Below are positions 1 to 12,844 of a stretch of 64,000 nucleotides of DNA, one piece after another (the stretch's first letter is position 1; the number at the start of each line of letters is the position of its first letter). Source of the DNA: Pempheris klunzingeri (lineage: Eukaryota > Chordata > Actinopteri > Acropomatiformes > Pempheridae). Location of the stretch: the NCBI RefSeq assembly GCF_042242105.1, contig NC_092022.1, positions 26,611,001-26,675,000 on the forward strand, in the 5' to 3' direction. The position numbers and the translations under genes are program-made. The notes under the pieces were generated by a model. The model was not told the DNA's origin and did no database searches. It saw only the letters and a list, made by a program, of their open reading frames with translations.

Positions 1-660
1 CACGTCCAATAGCAGAGAGAGGTTGGAGCCCCGCCTACAAACAAAGAGCCCAATCAGGAAACGAGAAATTGATCTAGAAAACATTTTTATCTTCAGGAAA
101 CTGAGGTCATTTCTGGAATACAACAATATTTTTGGACAGTAAAACATCTTTTAGGAAGAAAATTCAGACAATTTGGGAAATCAGACATTTTTAGAAAGAC
201 TTTTTTTAAAGTAAGAAATCAGCAAAACAGATATTTTGTGCCGGTGGTATGAATATTTTTGGAGAACCGTCTTACAAAAGTAGAGAGTTTTTACATTTTC
301 ACAAAGCGAAGACATTTTTTGAAAAGTGAGGATATTTCTGCAGAGTCCAGACAAGTTTGGAACATTAATACGTTTAGTAAAGTTATAACACGTGTGATAT
401 TTGAAGATGTGTGAGTGGTTGATACCCACCTCTCCTGTAGACGGACCGAGGGCTTGCGTGGAGGCGTGGTCATGGGTGGGGGCGTGGTCGGCTCCTCAGC
501 AGGGGGGGAGGCTGCGTGCACTGCCGACATGCTCATGGTGTGTGTGTGTGTGTGTGTGTTTGAGTCGGTCTCAGCTGTTCATCACAACACCACGCTGATA
601 GAGAGAGAGAAGGACCATTAAAATGATAGAAACACCACTGAAGGACTATTTAACTAAAAA
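1..660. other. intergenic, no gene seen
   Basis: AT-rich sequence with repeated 'acatttt(t)agga/gaa' words (60-350) and a short GT run (536-558). ORFs here are short and have no recognisable family. Confidence 0.6.
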
Positions 661-689
661 ATGATTAGTAGGTACAAAATGTTTGGAAT

Positions 690-1220
690 TGGTCCAGCAG
701 ACCAGCAAACACACCAGACTCCATTAACAAAAACAGTAATTTTACCTTTCAGAAGACAGAAGATGCTGGTCTGCTGCTGCCTCGATCGGTTAATTTGTTT
801 GAGTTGTTATGTGACTTTGGTTTTTAAAGGGTTAATTTGGATCCGGTACAATATTTGAGTGACCTATAATAACACAAACAAACTAATTTATCAAGCCAAC
901 AGCAGAGCAGCAGCTCCTGTGTCCTGTTCTCTAAAATCCCTGTTTTAGTGAATGTAGTCTGGTGTGTGTGCTGTTTGTGGTTAAACCAAAAGGATCTTCC
1001 AGGTCTCTCTCTGTAGGGATCCTTTCCATGATGCTGTCACACACTTAGAATAACACTCTGAGCCTGTCAGTGGATCAAACAAGCTCTTTTAGTGGACCTA
1101 CTGTGATCAGGTGCAGTTGTCCCAAAGGATCACGTTGCAGCCATTGCAGCCCGTTTGGTGGCTGCTGGCTGAGGTGATCTACTGGACCAGTTCCAACACT
1201 TTTACTACCTACCAGTCATT
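690..1220 (+). repeat. dispersed repeat with inverted-repeat arms, copy a
   Basis: The left arm starts caccagactccattaacaaa and the right arm ends ttagtgaatgtagtctggtg; the arms are imperfect reverse complements (a foldback). A roughly 250-bp tail follows, ending ctggaccagttccaacactt. No coding potential. Confidence 0.8.
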
Positions 1221-1730
1221 TCAGTCTGAATTCCACAAAACACTCAAATTCAAAACTCAAACCAGTCAGTATCTGGACTGTGAACTCCTGATCTTTAAGT
1301 GTAACGTTGACACCGTTATCCCACAATGCAAAGCAAAAAGGAATCAGAGTTTAGAAAATCTTTTAATCGCCAGAAAACAAAAAAACAGTTTCTGCTTCTC
1401 AACTGAGGAGATCTGCCGATATTACAACAATATTTCACCTCATTAAAGGATGTGAATCCTGACATTTACTCCAGCAGCAGCAGCCCTTCGTCTCAGGCAC
1501 TTCTCTAACAACAAGAACGCTGCACTCACCGCTCCGTCTTCCCTCCAGAGCCTCCAGTCTGCAGCTCAGACTGACTGAAGAGCTCCGGTAGCTCCGGCTG
1601 CACGTGCTTCTGCTGACGGCTGCAGCAGAAGCACTTTGTTGTCGTCGCCTCAATTAAGGAAGTTTGATATGACAAGTAAATTATTGATGCGATGACGAGG
1701 TGAAGCTCCCCCCAGACCTGTCATCAGTGA

Positions 1731-1734
1731 GTGT

Positions 1735-1781
<47 letters not shown>
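1731..1781. repeat. (GT)n microsatellite
   Basis: Uninterrupted GT run after gagtgtgtgtgagtg. Confidence 0.95.
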
Positions 1782-1782
<1 letters not shown>

Positions 1783-1871
1783 CCACATCAGTTAGGATCC
1801 GAAACGTTTCAGTGTGTCTCCATCGGAAGAGAGTTTCCTCACAGCAGGAAGTCAGCACACCCACACTGACT

Positions 1872-1880
1872 CAACACACA

Positions 1881-1927
<47 letters not shown>
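1872..1927. repeat. (CA)n microsatellite
   Basis: CA run following tcaacacacacaaac; faces the (GT)n at 1731-1781, so the two could pair. Confidence 0.95.
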
Positions 1928-1930
<3 letters not shown>

Positions 1931-2061
1931 AGTTGACGAACTGAAATGTAAAGACAGTCCAACATGACGAAGTGACATGTTTCAGAATCACTATTTAAAG
2001 CTCTCACGCTTTAACACATTTTGATCGGTGTGTTTCGGAGGCCATCTTTCTTTGTGTCCCT

Positions 2062-2064
<3 letters not shown>

Positions 2065-2141
<77 letters not shown>
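2065..2141. repeat. (CA)n microsatellite
   Basis: CA run with one CG interruption (cacacgcacac), directly left of the GC-rich segment at 2142. Confidence 0.95.
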
Positions 2142-2143
<2 letters not shown>

Positions 2144-3640
2144 TGGCCGCCGCCATTTTGGCTCAGCCACCTCCACGGCTGCATTATGACATCAGAGGTG
2201 AGAGTCGCCGATGCCGGCCCAGACACAAAATGGCGGCCAGAACACTGCCGGGCCGCCCTCCGGCCGACGGGACCCGCTCAGGTTCTGTGTTGGCAGCCGG
2301 TGGTTATCGTCTCTTTGGCCGACTGCTCCGGAGCGAGCTAATGTCGGGTTTACGCTAACTAGTGGGAACTGCCGCCATGTTGGTCAGACCGCTGTTGTGG
2401 GACTGATTTTACACCCCCGAGTTTATATCAAACACCAAACCCATTTTCTCGATACGAGACCTTTGATGACTGGAGCTGCACATCTTGTAGCTTCTGATCA
2501 GGAAACAGAAAGAGTTTTATCTGCTCATCAGACCTCTCACAGCCTCCGCTCGTGTCTGCTCTTGTTTTTCTTGCGTCATAAATCACATCCTGAGTCCACG
2601 TCTGGACAAGAACGGCCCAAATGTCGCCCCGTTTACCAACAAGACTTCTGCAGGTATCCCAGCATGCATTGCACATCAACCAGGTTTTTTTGTAGATTTG
2701 TTTTTTGCTGTTAAATTAACCGTTAAGTTATTAGTTACTGAAAATAACGTCTCAATGTGAAAAATGTGATTTTCAGAGATGTGAGAAGCTGTTTTAGTCG
2801 AGGTAAGACCTTTCAGTCGGTGTCCATGGTGCTCTCAGCTGCTCTTTGGTACTTTACTGCTGCAATAAATGTTCAGTGTTTGATTTGATTAAATATTTTT
2901 GGGGGATGTGGTTTGTGGTGTTGTGTTTTATGGCTAAACCCACACTGCTACGAACGTGGTGGACAGAATAAGAGAAACGCCCGTCAGATTAAAGCAGCAC
3001 ACCAGGAAGTCTAATCACCACTTCTCAAGAACAGCTTCACCGAGGAGGATTTATTACAGGACCTGACAGCATTAGCTTTGGCTAAGTGTTAGCTCGGAGC
3101 ACCTGAAAAAAACAGGTAACTGGAGTGTATGTGTTTTACGATGAGGACAACCGGTATTTCAACCCGCTCTCATTCCCACGTTGTCAAATATTGGCGCTTC
3201 GTCAGGCCTGAAGGCACCTTTCAGTGTCTGAGACGCACCAACACGACCGCCTAACGTAGCAACAGGTGAACTGGACCCTTTGTTGTCATGGTGACAACAT
3301 TACTAGGAAGCTAGCTAGGAAGTTCATTTGTCGTGTCAAGAAGCCCTGACAAAGTAAAGACAGAACATCCACACATATTCACAGGAGGTCTCCTCCCGCT
3401 GTGAAGTAAAACAACACTGAGCTGTTTCGTGTCACGCTGCGTTCACCTGGTCTTCGCCACAACAGATTTGGTGATCTTCCTCAAACTATGATTTAAAACT
3501 GAAAACAAACTATAAAAATCAAACTATGATCGTTTGAATTCTGCACATTTAAGTGTACAAACTTAGTTACGTTATTGAGTAGAAATCGGTGCCAAATGTC
3601 AGCAGAGAAAACGGACGTGTGTGGTCACACGTTTAAAAAC
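2142..3640. other. GC-rich patch then intergenic sequence
   Basis: 2142-2390 is CpG-rich and contains three YY1-like words (gccgccattttgg, aaaatggcggcc, gccgccatgttgg). No exon could be linked to it. The rest (2400-3640) shows nothing I can name. Confidence 0.45.
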
Positions 3641-3785
3641 TCAACTCTCGACTCTCGCTGCAATATTTGTGGTGTGAAATGCAAAGATGGACAAGATGTC
3701 CGACCTGACGAAGCACCTGGACACACTAAGTCTGTCTGAAAGTCCCCCACAGCAGCTGCAGCTAACGTTGTAGAGTTGCATACTT

Positions 3786-4018
3786 GTTAGCATGCCTGCA
3801 GCTAATGTTAGCAATCCTGCAGCTAATGTTATCATGCTGTTAGCTAATGATAGCACGCCTGCGGCTAATGTTACCATGCTGTTAGCTAATGATAGCACGC
3901 CTGCGGCTAATGTTACCATGCTGTTAGCTAATGATAGCACGCCTGCGGCTAATGTTACCATGCTGTTAGCTAATGATAGCACGCCTGCGGCTAATGTTAG
4001 CACTCCTGCAGCTAGCAC
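3786..4018. repeat. 42-bp minisatellite
   Basis: About five units of atgctgttagctaatgatag plus cacgcctgcggctaatgttacc. Flanking sequence is rich in gctaa/ttagc words. The 135-aa and 102-aa ORFs across it come from the 42-bp period. Confidence 0.9.
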
Positions 4019-4019
4019 T

Positions 4020-5600
4020 GACAAAGCTAAACCCTGCATGGATGACAAAACTTTTAGTGAAGCGTTGACAACTTCATCGACATCTTCAGGTCACTATTGA
4101 CTCAATGGATAAGTTGTTGTTGGAGATAACTTGGCTTTTTTCATTGTCTTGGTTGACGTTAGCTTAGCATTCATACCGCTTTAGCCAACATTATTGTTAC
4201 GTCGTGAGGTGTGTAAAATGTTTTAAATAAATAAATGTTTGGACGGAACTTTTTACAACTGGAATGACATTTTTGAGATTAAAGTCCTGGTAAAAACCCA
4301 AACCACAGGCAGGATCAAACCTCAGGCTAACAGCTCCTCTGCTGCTAAAACTCAAATGATTGTGGCTGTTACGAACGTCACGCTGTAGATTTTTACTCCC
4401 GTTCAGTGACGGCCGAACACATTCGCCACGCTGGATTAAACGCATTCACCTTTTAAGCGGCACGTTTTCAGATCACATGACACCAAAGAGACCAGTGACG
4501 GGCGGTCGTGAAGAGATCGTTGGTAGTAAATGTGTTGATCAGGCTTACCAGGTATTTGACAGCCATGACGTTCACTTTAGTGGGATTCAGGCAGTGAGCT
4601 GTGAATCCTCCTCTCCAGCTCACCTACTACAACAGCATACCTGAGTTTTTGTCAGACTAACTAACTAATGAACTAACTACCTAACTAATCACCCAGCTGA
4701 CCGGGTGACAAACTAACTAGCAGCAAAAGAGAAGGGAGATCTCAGCTCCTCCGTCTCTCTTCTCGCCCTCCTCACGTGAAATCGATGACTTGCTGACAAA
4801 CCAGGGGCAAGAAGAAACAAGTGAACGGAGAGAAAAAGGGAGTGAGAGAGAGAGAAAGTGATAGTGAAGGAGAGAAAGTGTGAGCTCGAGGCGGAGGAGA
4901 GAGTCGAGGCAGCAGGAATAGACATGTCCTGTTTTTCTGGCCGTTATTACCCTGATTCAAGGTGTTCAGGTAGAGAGAGGTAGAGAGAGAGAGAGAGAGA
5001 GAGACCTGGGGGGGAGAGAGGGGGAGACAATGAGTCAGACAGCGAATGAAAAGATAGAGATAATAAAAGAGAGATACTCCAGGCAATGATTATCAACACA
5101 CCACCAACAGCTGCTCATGAATCATTCATGTCCAGTGATATTACACACAGTCATACAACACACATGTGGAAAGAACAACACCACCGTGAGGCAACTTCAC
5201 ACCTCCGCCTTGTTTTTCACTCGGCAGTCCACGACGGAAAATTATGTCCTTTTGAACTTTGAACCCCGAGCTTGCGGTGCATTCAAGTGGCGTCGGAGTA
5301 GTCGCAAAAATGGACCCCCCCCCCCCCAGCTGGGAGAAGTCGTGTATACGCCCCCTCAGGTCGGAAAGACAGTGAGAGACTTTTTATTAATCCGTGTATT
5401 TCATATGAGTGTTTCTGCTGGTGTCAGGTTGTAACCGTCCAGGTAGAGTCACCTGGATTAGTGAGAAAAGTTATTTATGATGGAAATAAGAGTTAAAGTG
5501 TCGTTGAAACGCTCTGAGCAATAAAACACAGAACATCTTGTTTGTGTTGTTTCCACTTTACGAGCGAACAGCTCATGAAAGCACCGAAGTAGGAGAGCGA
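4020..5600. other. intergenic, no gene seen
   Basis: Contains the purine-rich/GA region and a C homopolymer near 5316. Open frames are short and lack family features. Confidence 0.55.
4975..5005. repeat. (GA)n tract
   Basis: GA run inside a longer purine-rich region (4800-5075). Confidence 0.85.
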
Positions 5601-5607
5601 CATCCCA

Positions 5608-6200
5608 AAGCACCTGAATGCACCATTATGCTGTTTATGAAATGGACAATCTGAAGCCCTGAAGGCACCACAAGGCTTTGAAAGCAACTGGACCTGGTGG
5701 CCAAACTAATAACAACAATGGCGTCCCTCTCTTGACTCAATGGGGCCCAAAAAGACTCTTATTGTGAAAGAGACACCTGGAAATCAGAGCTTCACAGCCT
5801 GTGAAATGACTCCTTCCACCGTCTGAATTTAATCAATTCAGTCCAATAATATTCAGAGAGTCTAAAAGAGCTGCACGATTACATCATTTTACTGCCATTC
5901 AAGTTAGCAAAGGGCTAACTTCCTGTTAGCTCAGCGCAACATCCCAAAGCACCTGAATGCACCATTTTGTTGTTTATGAAGGCAGCACAAGCAAACAATG
6001 GCGTCCGTCACGTGACTCAACGGGGCCCAAAAAGACTTTTTCCCACAAACTCTTATTGTGAAAGAGACACCTGGAAATCAGAGGAGACATTTTTTTTTAG
6101 CTTCACAACCTGTGAAATGACTCCTTCCACCGTCAGACTTTGATCAATTCAGTCCAATAATATTCGGAAAGTCTAAAAGAGCTGCACGATTACATCATTA
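5608..6200. repeat. dispersed repeat present twice in tandem
   Basis: Segments 5608-5900 and 5940-6200 both carry cacctgaatgcaccatt, caatggcgtcc, attgtgaaagagacacctgg and gctgcacgattacatcat. A diverged relative is at about 60,750-60,960. No coding potential. Confidence 0.75.
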
Positions 6201-6239
6201 GCTCAATCAATCATTAGCTCAGCGCTAACAGGAAGTTAG

Positions 6240-7240
6240 CCGGCTCTGCAGGCCTGAGATGTTGGTGCGCTCTACCTGGAAAGTCTTTTCTGCAGTTTAC
6301 TTTACACATGCATGTGTAGCATGTAGCATGTAGCGCCCCCTGCAGGTAGAGGAGTTTCTACTGTTCACTAAGCCCTTCCTCCAGAAAGCAACAGTCCAAT
6401 CACAGCTCAGTAACTGTGGCAGAGCACACGACATGTTCCCAAAACCAAAACAACAACAAAAGCATACAAGGGGCGATTGACTGCTGCTAACGTTAGCATT
6501 CTGCTAGCTGTAGCTGATTAGCAAAACCATGTGAGAACATCATCAGATCTCCTTGTTTCATGTTAGAAAAACCTTCTTCAGGACCAAATCAGTGCCTTTT
6601 AGTGGATCCAGAGAAGTTTGGAGGAAGTACTTCTATCCTTACTTAAGTAAAAGGACAGAAGTATTAGCGTCAAAATACACTTAAAATACCAAAAGTCAAA
6701 GTGCTCATTCTATGGATTATAATTCACGTGTGCATCTCTTTAATGTGGCAGCTGATAAAGGGTCATCTGATACAGCTCACCATGCTGTGACGTTAGTTAT
6801 CTGTGGATTTATGTTTTGCATCATTAATCTGAATCTGTGGGGGATTAAAAGTACAAAATACTGACCTCCAAAGTTTGGTGGACAGTCTTTGTACCTGTTT
6901 GAGTGTTTTCAGCCACATTTCACTGTTTGCTGAGTTACTATGTGTGATGATGAATCCCACCTTCCACTCACCATGTGTTCCTGTCTTCATCATATGACAC
7001 TGTGGAATAAATATTAGGGCCAACTCGGGCTACGCTGCAACACAAGAACAATGCTGCTCTTCTGCATGAGTCACCGGCTGGCGAGGATGATGACGACTTT
7101 GTGTGGGACCTGTTTGCTTCGGTCTTTATCTTCTGAGAATCTTCATCCCACAGTGCTGTCTGAGCTTATCGTGGTCAACAGATGCAGTTTTAGTGTCAGT
7201 TGGAAACAACCTTTGTTCTACCTGTCCACATCCTGGTGTG
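6240..7240. other. intergenic, no gene seen
   Basis: Unremarkable sequence with gctaac/gttagc words near 6490. No splice-consistent coding found. Confidence 0.5.
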
Positions 7241-7246
7241 TGAGTG

Positions 7247-7860
7247 ACTGGTAGGTAGTAAAAGTGTTGGAACTGGTCCAGTAGATCACCTCAGCCAGCA
7301 GCCACCAAACGGGCTGCAATGGCTGCAACGTGATCCTTTAGGACAACTGCACCTGATCACAGTAGGTCCACTAAAAGAGCTTGTTTGATCCACTGACAGG
7401 CTCAGAGTGTTATTCTAAGTGTGTGACAGCATCATGGAAAGGATCCCTACAGAGAGAGACCTGGAAGATCCTTTTGGTTTAACCACAAACAGCACACACA
7501 CCAGACTACATTCACTAAAACAGGGATTTTAGAGAACAGGACACAGGAGTTGCTGGTTTACATGAGGCTTGATAAATTTGTTTGTTTGAGTTATTGTATG
7601 TTACTCAAACATTGTACTGGATCCAAATTAACCCTTTAAAACACCAAAGTCACACAACAACTCAAACAAATTAACCGATCGAGGCAGCAGCAGACCAGCA
7701 ACATCTGTCTTCTGAAAGGTAAAATTAGTGTTTTTGTTAATGGAGTCTGGTGTGTTGGAAGATCCTTTTGGTTTAACCACAAACAGCACACACACCAGAC
7801 TACATTCACTAAAACAGGGATTTTAGAGAACAGGACACAGGAGCTGCTGGTGTATTGATT
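7247..7860 (-). repeat. dispersed inverted-arm repeat, copy b
   Basis: Reverse-orientation copy: begins ttggaactggtccagtagat, passes through the tail and both arms. An extra partial arm near 7755-7850 suggests a nested or duplicated end. Confidence 0.8.
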
Positions 7861-7869
7861 TGTCTTACA

Positions 7870-8730
7870 GCACGTTTCATGGCTGCAGGACAAATTAAAA
7901 CGCTGCTTAACATGTTTACAAATCAGTAATAACTGACTGATAAATGTGTGACGAGTACTTTGACTTGCAATTAAATATCTTTAACGACACATTACAGCTT
8001 TCATCATTGCTTTGCTCTGATCGTGGAGTAAAAACACATCAGCAGGAGTTGCTGCTGACTGTTGGGTCCTCAAACAAAAATGAACGAAAGGAGAGAAGAT
8101 GACACGTCACCTGTCTTCTAAATAGATTACAACGGTACAAATGAACATTTTCCAATTTCAAAAATATGTCATAATGACACACGGCACAATAAATGACACC
8201 GTAATTCATCCATTGCAATATCACCAGTGTTGCTTCCTGCCTTACTGCTGTAATAATGTCCTGGTACTGAATTATCATTATGAGTTATTAACTTATTCGT
8301 GCTTAGAGACATGAAGCAGTCGCACTCCCTCACTAGAGGCAGGAAGTATTTCAGTGACACCTCATGTGGACGTCAGTGTTCAGATGTTAAAACTTATTAT
8401 CATAAAAACATATTTAGCTGTGATGAAGTCAGACTCACAGAGAGGAAGAGCAGCTGAAGACTAAAGCAGAGGAAACTTTCAAAAGATTTAGGAATAATAT
8501 AACTACCGTCCATCAGTTCGTCCGCCTCCCCCTCACCCCTCAGGTGAGCTTTCGTCTCCCCTCTTCCTCACTCACCTTTTTTCGTCTCCGTCTTCCTCCT
8601 CCTCTCTTTTTCGGTCCTCGTCGCTCGTCTCTTCCTCCTTTTCTCTCATCTGTTTCTTTCTGTCGTTTTTGTCTTCACTTCTACCTTCTTCTCCGCCACT
8701 TCCTTTTCTGCACCCACCCACTCTCTCATT
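7870..8730. other. intergenic, CT-rich towards the right
   Basis: Nothing coding is supported. 8540-8730 is a pyrimidine-rich tract leading into the CA repeat. Confidence 0.5.
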
Positions 8731-8731
8731 A

Positions 8732-8732
<1 letters not shown>

Positions 8733-8770
<38 letters not shown>
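8733..8770. repeat. (CA)n microsatellite
   Basis: CA run in a CT-rich tract (8540-8730). Confidence 0.93.
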
Positions 8771-8771
<1 letters not shown>

Positions 8772-8876
8772 TTTTGCACACACATACACTTTCTATTCCC
8801 CTCATCCAAGGTTATGGGTCCCCTTTAGACTGCACGCCACAGGCTTCGACATTGTGTATCTGTGTATTTGTTTTGA

Positions 8877-8880
<4 letters not shown>

Positions 8881-8951
<71 letters not shown>
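8881..8951. repeat. (GT)n microsatellite
   Basis: GT run with a gcatgt interruption; inverted relative to the CA run 110 bp away. Confidence 0.95.
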
Positions 8952-8953
<2 letters not shown>

Positions 8954-9279
8954 CACAGTGGGGCTGTATAAACTGATTTTCCATGTCTTTTTCTCTCCAG
9001 CCGTCAGATGAGCAGCAGCCGGATGCGGCCCTACTGGGACCAGGCAGGACGGCTAACCTGCTAGCGTTATTAGCAGCCGCCGTAGAAATAAAACCGATAG
9101 AAGAGGATCGTACTGTGGTTGATTTGTGCTGCTGCTGCATCGCCATGTTGTTTTCTCTGCGTTTCAACACTTTAAGAGTCTCTATGAGCTCAGAGTGAAG
9201 GTGTGTGCCCCCCCCCCCCCCCCAGCATCCACTGGTACCAGGTATCAGCCAGCTGGTCACCAAGGGGTTAAATAACTAG

Positions 9280-9392
9280 TTAGTCAGTGTGTCAGTGTGT
9301 AGTGGAGGTCTATAGTGTGTGTGTGCTAGTTAGTCAGTGTGTTAGTGTGTAGTGGAGGTCTATAGTGTGTGTGTGTGTTAGTTAGTCACCAG
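9280..9392. repeat. short tandem duplication
   Basis: Two to three copies of a block containing gttagtcagtgtgt, agtggaggtctatagtgtgt and gtgtgctagttagtc. Confidence 0.7.
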
Positions 9393-9589
9393 AAGAAGAA
9401 ACAGCAGCGAGGACGCAGACGCAGCGTTTACAGGTCAGAGCAAAGGATCTTAACTGACTTTCCATTGGCATCGTTTCACGTAATTTTAACACATGATGTT
9501 CTGTAGAGACTGGACATCAGTCAGATCATATCAATCCATGTATTCATCATATTTGTCTAGTTTTGTGTTAGTATTAATGCACAACATCC

Positions 9590-9905
9590 AGTGTTATGCT
9601 AGCTACAAAGATCCAGCTTTGTTATGCTAACTAGGGAGAGCTAGCTTTGTTATGCTAGCTACAAAGAGCTAGCTTTGTTCTGCTAACTAGGGAGAGCTAG
9701 GTTTATTATGCTAGCTACAAAGAGCTAGCTTTGTTATGCTAACTAGGGAGAGCTAGCTTTGTTATGCTAGCTACAAAGAGCTTGCTTTGTTCTGCTAACT
9801 AGGGTGAGCTAGCTTTGTTATGCTAGCTACAAAGATCCAACTTTGTTCTGCTAACTAGGGAGAGCTAGGTTTATTATGCTAGCTACAAAGAGCTAGCATA
9901 ACTTT
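9590..9905. repeat. 28-bp (56-bp higher-order) minisatellite
   Basis: Alternating units agctagctttgttatgctag + ctacaaag and agctttgttctgctaactag + ggag. Confidence 0.88.
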
Positions 9906-9909
9906 GCGA

Positions 9910-12840
9910 ACTAACACAGCTAAATGTGAATGTGTTCCTGGATACATTTCAGCATTTACTTTACTAAAAGATAAAAACTTTGACATTTCAAGGAATTTAA
10001 ACAACTTAAATAACTTATTTTCTTACATATTTGTAATATCACACCGCTCTCTTCTTCTGTCCAGCTATTCCTCTGTATAACGGTGTGTTCACAGAAAACA
10101 GGAGGAAAGCAGTAAATGTTGTGCACTTGCAGATAAAGTGACTGGAAAGTCACAAGTGGGAGGCAAAAAGTTACGAAACACAGACTGACAAATTGAGGTA
10201 AAAATCGTTAGCTTGGTGCTAATCGTTAGCTTGGTGCTAACAGTTGCTCCACATAGTATGTAACACTGCAGAAGTAGCTGATTCAGGCTATTTAACGTAA
10301 ACGCTGGCAGCGAGGGCTAAACGTTGAGGTCGACACAGATCGCAGCATTAATCTGTGATGATCTACGGCTTCACGCCTTAATGTGTCTTTCTTTTTCTGT
10401 TACACTGCGAACATTTGCACATTTAATCAAAATACATGTATTTTACGTAATTTAATTCTCATTTTCTATTTTCTATTCATGATTATTGACTCTTACAGTC
10501 CTCACTTTCTTTTTCCTTACTTTGTTTATTGCGGCTGTTAATAGATTAGATTAGATTAACTTTATTGTCCACCTCAATAAAGTAAAACAAATTAAGTTTG
10601 CACAGCAAAACTGGCACACATACACTGCACTGAGAACATTATGAGGAGACATTAAAAACATGCAGAAAACACTATTAAAATAGGACAGATGGGCAGACGA
10701 GCAGGTAGATTAAGTAAATAATACAGCACAACATGCTTTAACATCATCAGAGCCTCCATGGGAGGTCAAGGGGTCAGTTTCATTTACATGAACAAAAATC
10801 ACAAACCAGATAAGGAAAAAAAAAAGTTGATGTTGTTTTTGTGAGGACTGAAAACCTGCAGGTTGTTTGGTGGAAGACGCAGGGACTCGTTATCCCCGCT
10901 GCAATCAGCCGGCTTCATTTGCACATGAAATAACGCAGCCTCTGGTGTCTCCACAACTACTTTCCTCTTTCTTATTTGTACTTTTTATTGCCCCTCGCTC
11001 CCCGTCTGCTCCCATCCTCCTCCACCCAAACCATGTTCCGCATTAGCTGCCGTGTCTTCAGTCTGGGGGGGTTTTGACTCTGAAGCCGCTCCGACAACCA
11101 AATTTCCCCCATGAACAATAACGGCTGATCGGATTAGACGGCGGAGTGTGAGTGAAGCACAGCAGATGCAGCGCCGTTGACTTCGGCGGCGCCCTGTGAA
11201 GAAGTTTCATTAGTTTCTATGGTGATTCAGCGCCGCGACAGGAACAATTCACCGTGGACTCACCGGTGAAATACTTTAATTCATCTGCTAACGACATGGG
11301 GAGCGCTAATACTGTCATCTGTGCCATAATGGGACACGAAGCAAGAAAAGACAGAAAGAAAAGGGGGATGCAGAAAAGAGGAAGTGTGGTTGGCGGCTGT
11401 GAGCGTACAGGAAGTTAGAGAGGAAAGAGATAAAAGGGGGAGATAACAGAAAGAGTCAAGAACCTGAGTGATTACAGGTTAATGATGTGAACACAACAAG
11501 AAAAGATAATTAAAGAAATATCACATTTGGTTTTTGCATCAGATGTGAGAAGTTAAATGAACAAGAACGAAACTGTCGCTTCGTCGACAGTTTTCCAGCT
11601 CTGCAGCTTTAAGGATTAAAGTTAGATGAGTTACATTCAGAAGATCAAAGCGACTCTTCTGTGACGATAATGGTTGTTTATTATCTACATCAGAAACCGT
11701 GAGGAATAAATGTTCTCTAGTATCTGAAACGTCACTGTGATGATAATCAATTACAGGAAGGCAAAAGATTAGAATGATTAAACGAGACAGCAGGATGTGT
11801 ATTTAGTAAATTATGGTCCAGTTTAGAGGAAATTAGACCAGGAAGAGGAGGGGACGGGGGGGCGGGGCTACCTGCTGGCTAACCAATCAGAGGTTTGTGG
11901 ATGAACGTCACCTCTGGCTCCAAAAAAACAAAATCCATGAAGTCAAACTGGATCCTGTGTGTTAAGATGAGAGAAAATCCTAAAAGTCGACTCACGTCTC
12001 ACGTCCTGGGAACGTTTGGTGGCCTCGTATGTTCTGGACGTCGGACAGAAACATGAAGAAGAGCTTCTTCTGTCTCTGGATGCTGGATGATGAGGAGTGG
12101 AAACTGATGCAGCAGCGACCTCTAGTGACCTCTGAGCAGATCACAGCCAGTCTGGAGGTCAATCAGCTGCTCGTCCAGATGTGGTTGAATTTGAATGGAT
12201 GAATGAATGAATGAATTCACGCTGCGAGTAAAGTGTGAAAACACCCACATTAAGACCCCCCAGTGGTTCAGCTCATTCATCATTCTTGAGGTCATTTTTG
12301 TGTTTGTTTCTGGTCATTTTGTTCTCTTGAAGACATTTCATGGGTTCTTTGTGGTCATCTTGCGTCTCTGTTTGAGATTTGAGTCTCTGTGGTTGTTCTT
12401 GGTGTTTTTATAGTTTTTTTTTTTTTAGTTTTTTATATTTTTTATCTCTTTGTAGTCAAACCTGAGTGGCTGTTTTGTGTCTTTGTGTCTGTGTTGAGTG
12501 TCTTTGCAGTTGCTTTTTCTCTGTATTTGTTTTCTGTGTCTTTGTGGTTGTAGATTTGGCCCATGCACCACTATTAGCAGCTGTAAAGTGCAGGGATGTA
12601 TTGACTTACTCCTTTAATGTGTTTTTACTGAATAAAATGACTTTCCACCACAGCTGCTAAGAGGATTTGTTTATTGTGAATAAAACCACACAAGGAAACA
12701 AATGATCAGAGACAATGACATAATGAAGCTTTGATTCAAAACTAAAAACCAGGATTTTGTTGTGCATGAATTTCTTTATGCTCTTAGAAAAGTCGTTATG
12801 AGACTGAAGGTGTTTCCTTCCAAACAATCTGAGTCTCTTC
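9910..12840. other. intergenic with a candidate conserved non-coding block
   Basis: 10,530-10,640 resembles a SINE-type end (actttattgtcc). 10,850-11,400 is unique, moderately GC-rich sequence without repeats (see findings). A 49-codon ORF at 12,052-12,201 (MKKSFFCLWMLDDEEW...) has no support as a gene. Confidence 0.45.
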
Positions 12841-12844
12841 AAAG

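Noticed and set aside
3641..4100. 135-aa and 102-aa ORFs over the 42-bp repeat
   Set aside because: Low-complexity peptides generated by the 42-bp period, no splice context and no known family.
8983..9198. Possible plus-strand exon after TTTTTCTCTCCAG (PSDEQQPDAALLGPG...)
   Set aside because: The acceptor-like site is good, but no partner exon, donor or recognisable family was found within the flanking repeats.
12052..12201. 49-codon ORF MKKSFFCLWMLDDEEW... on the plus strand
   Set aside because: Short, isolated; 'cagcgacctctagtg' resembles a dispersed repeat word also seen near 32,115.
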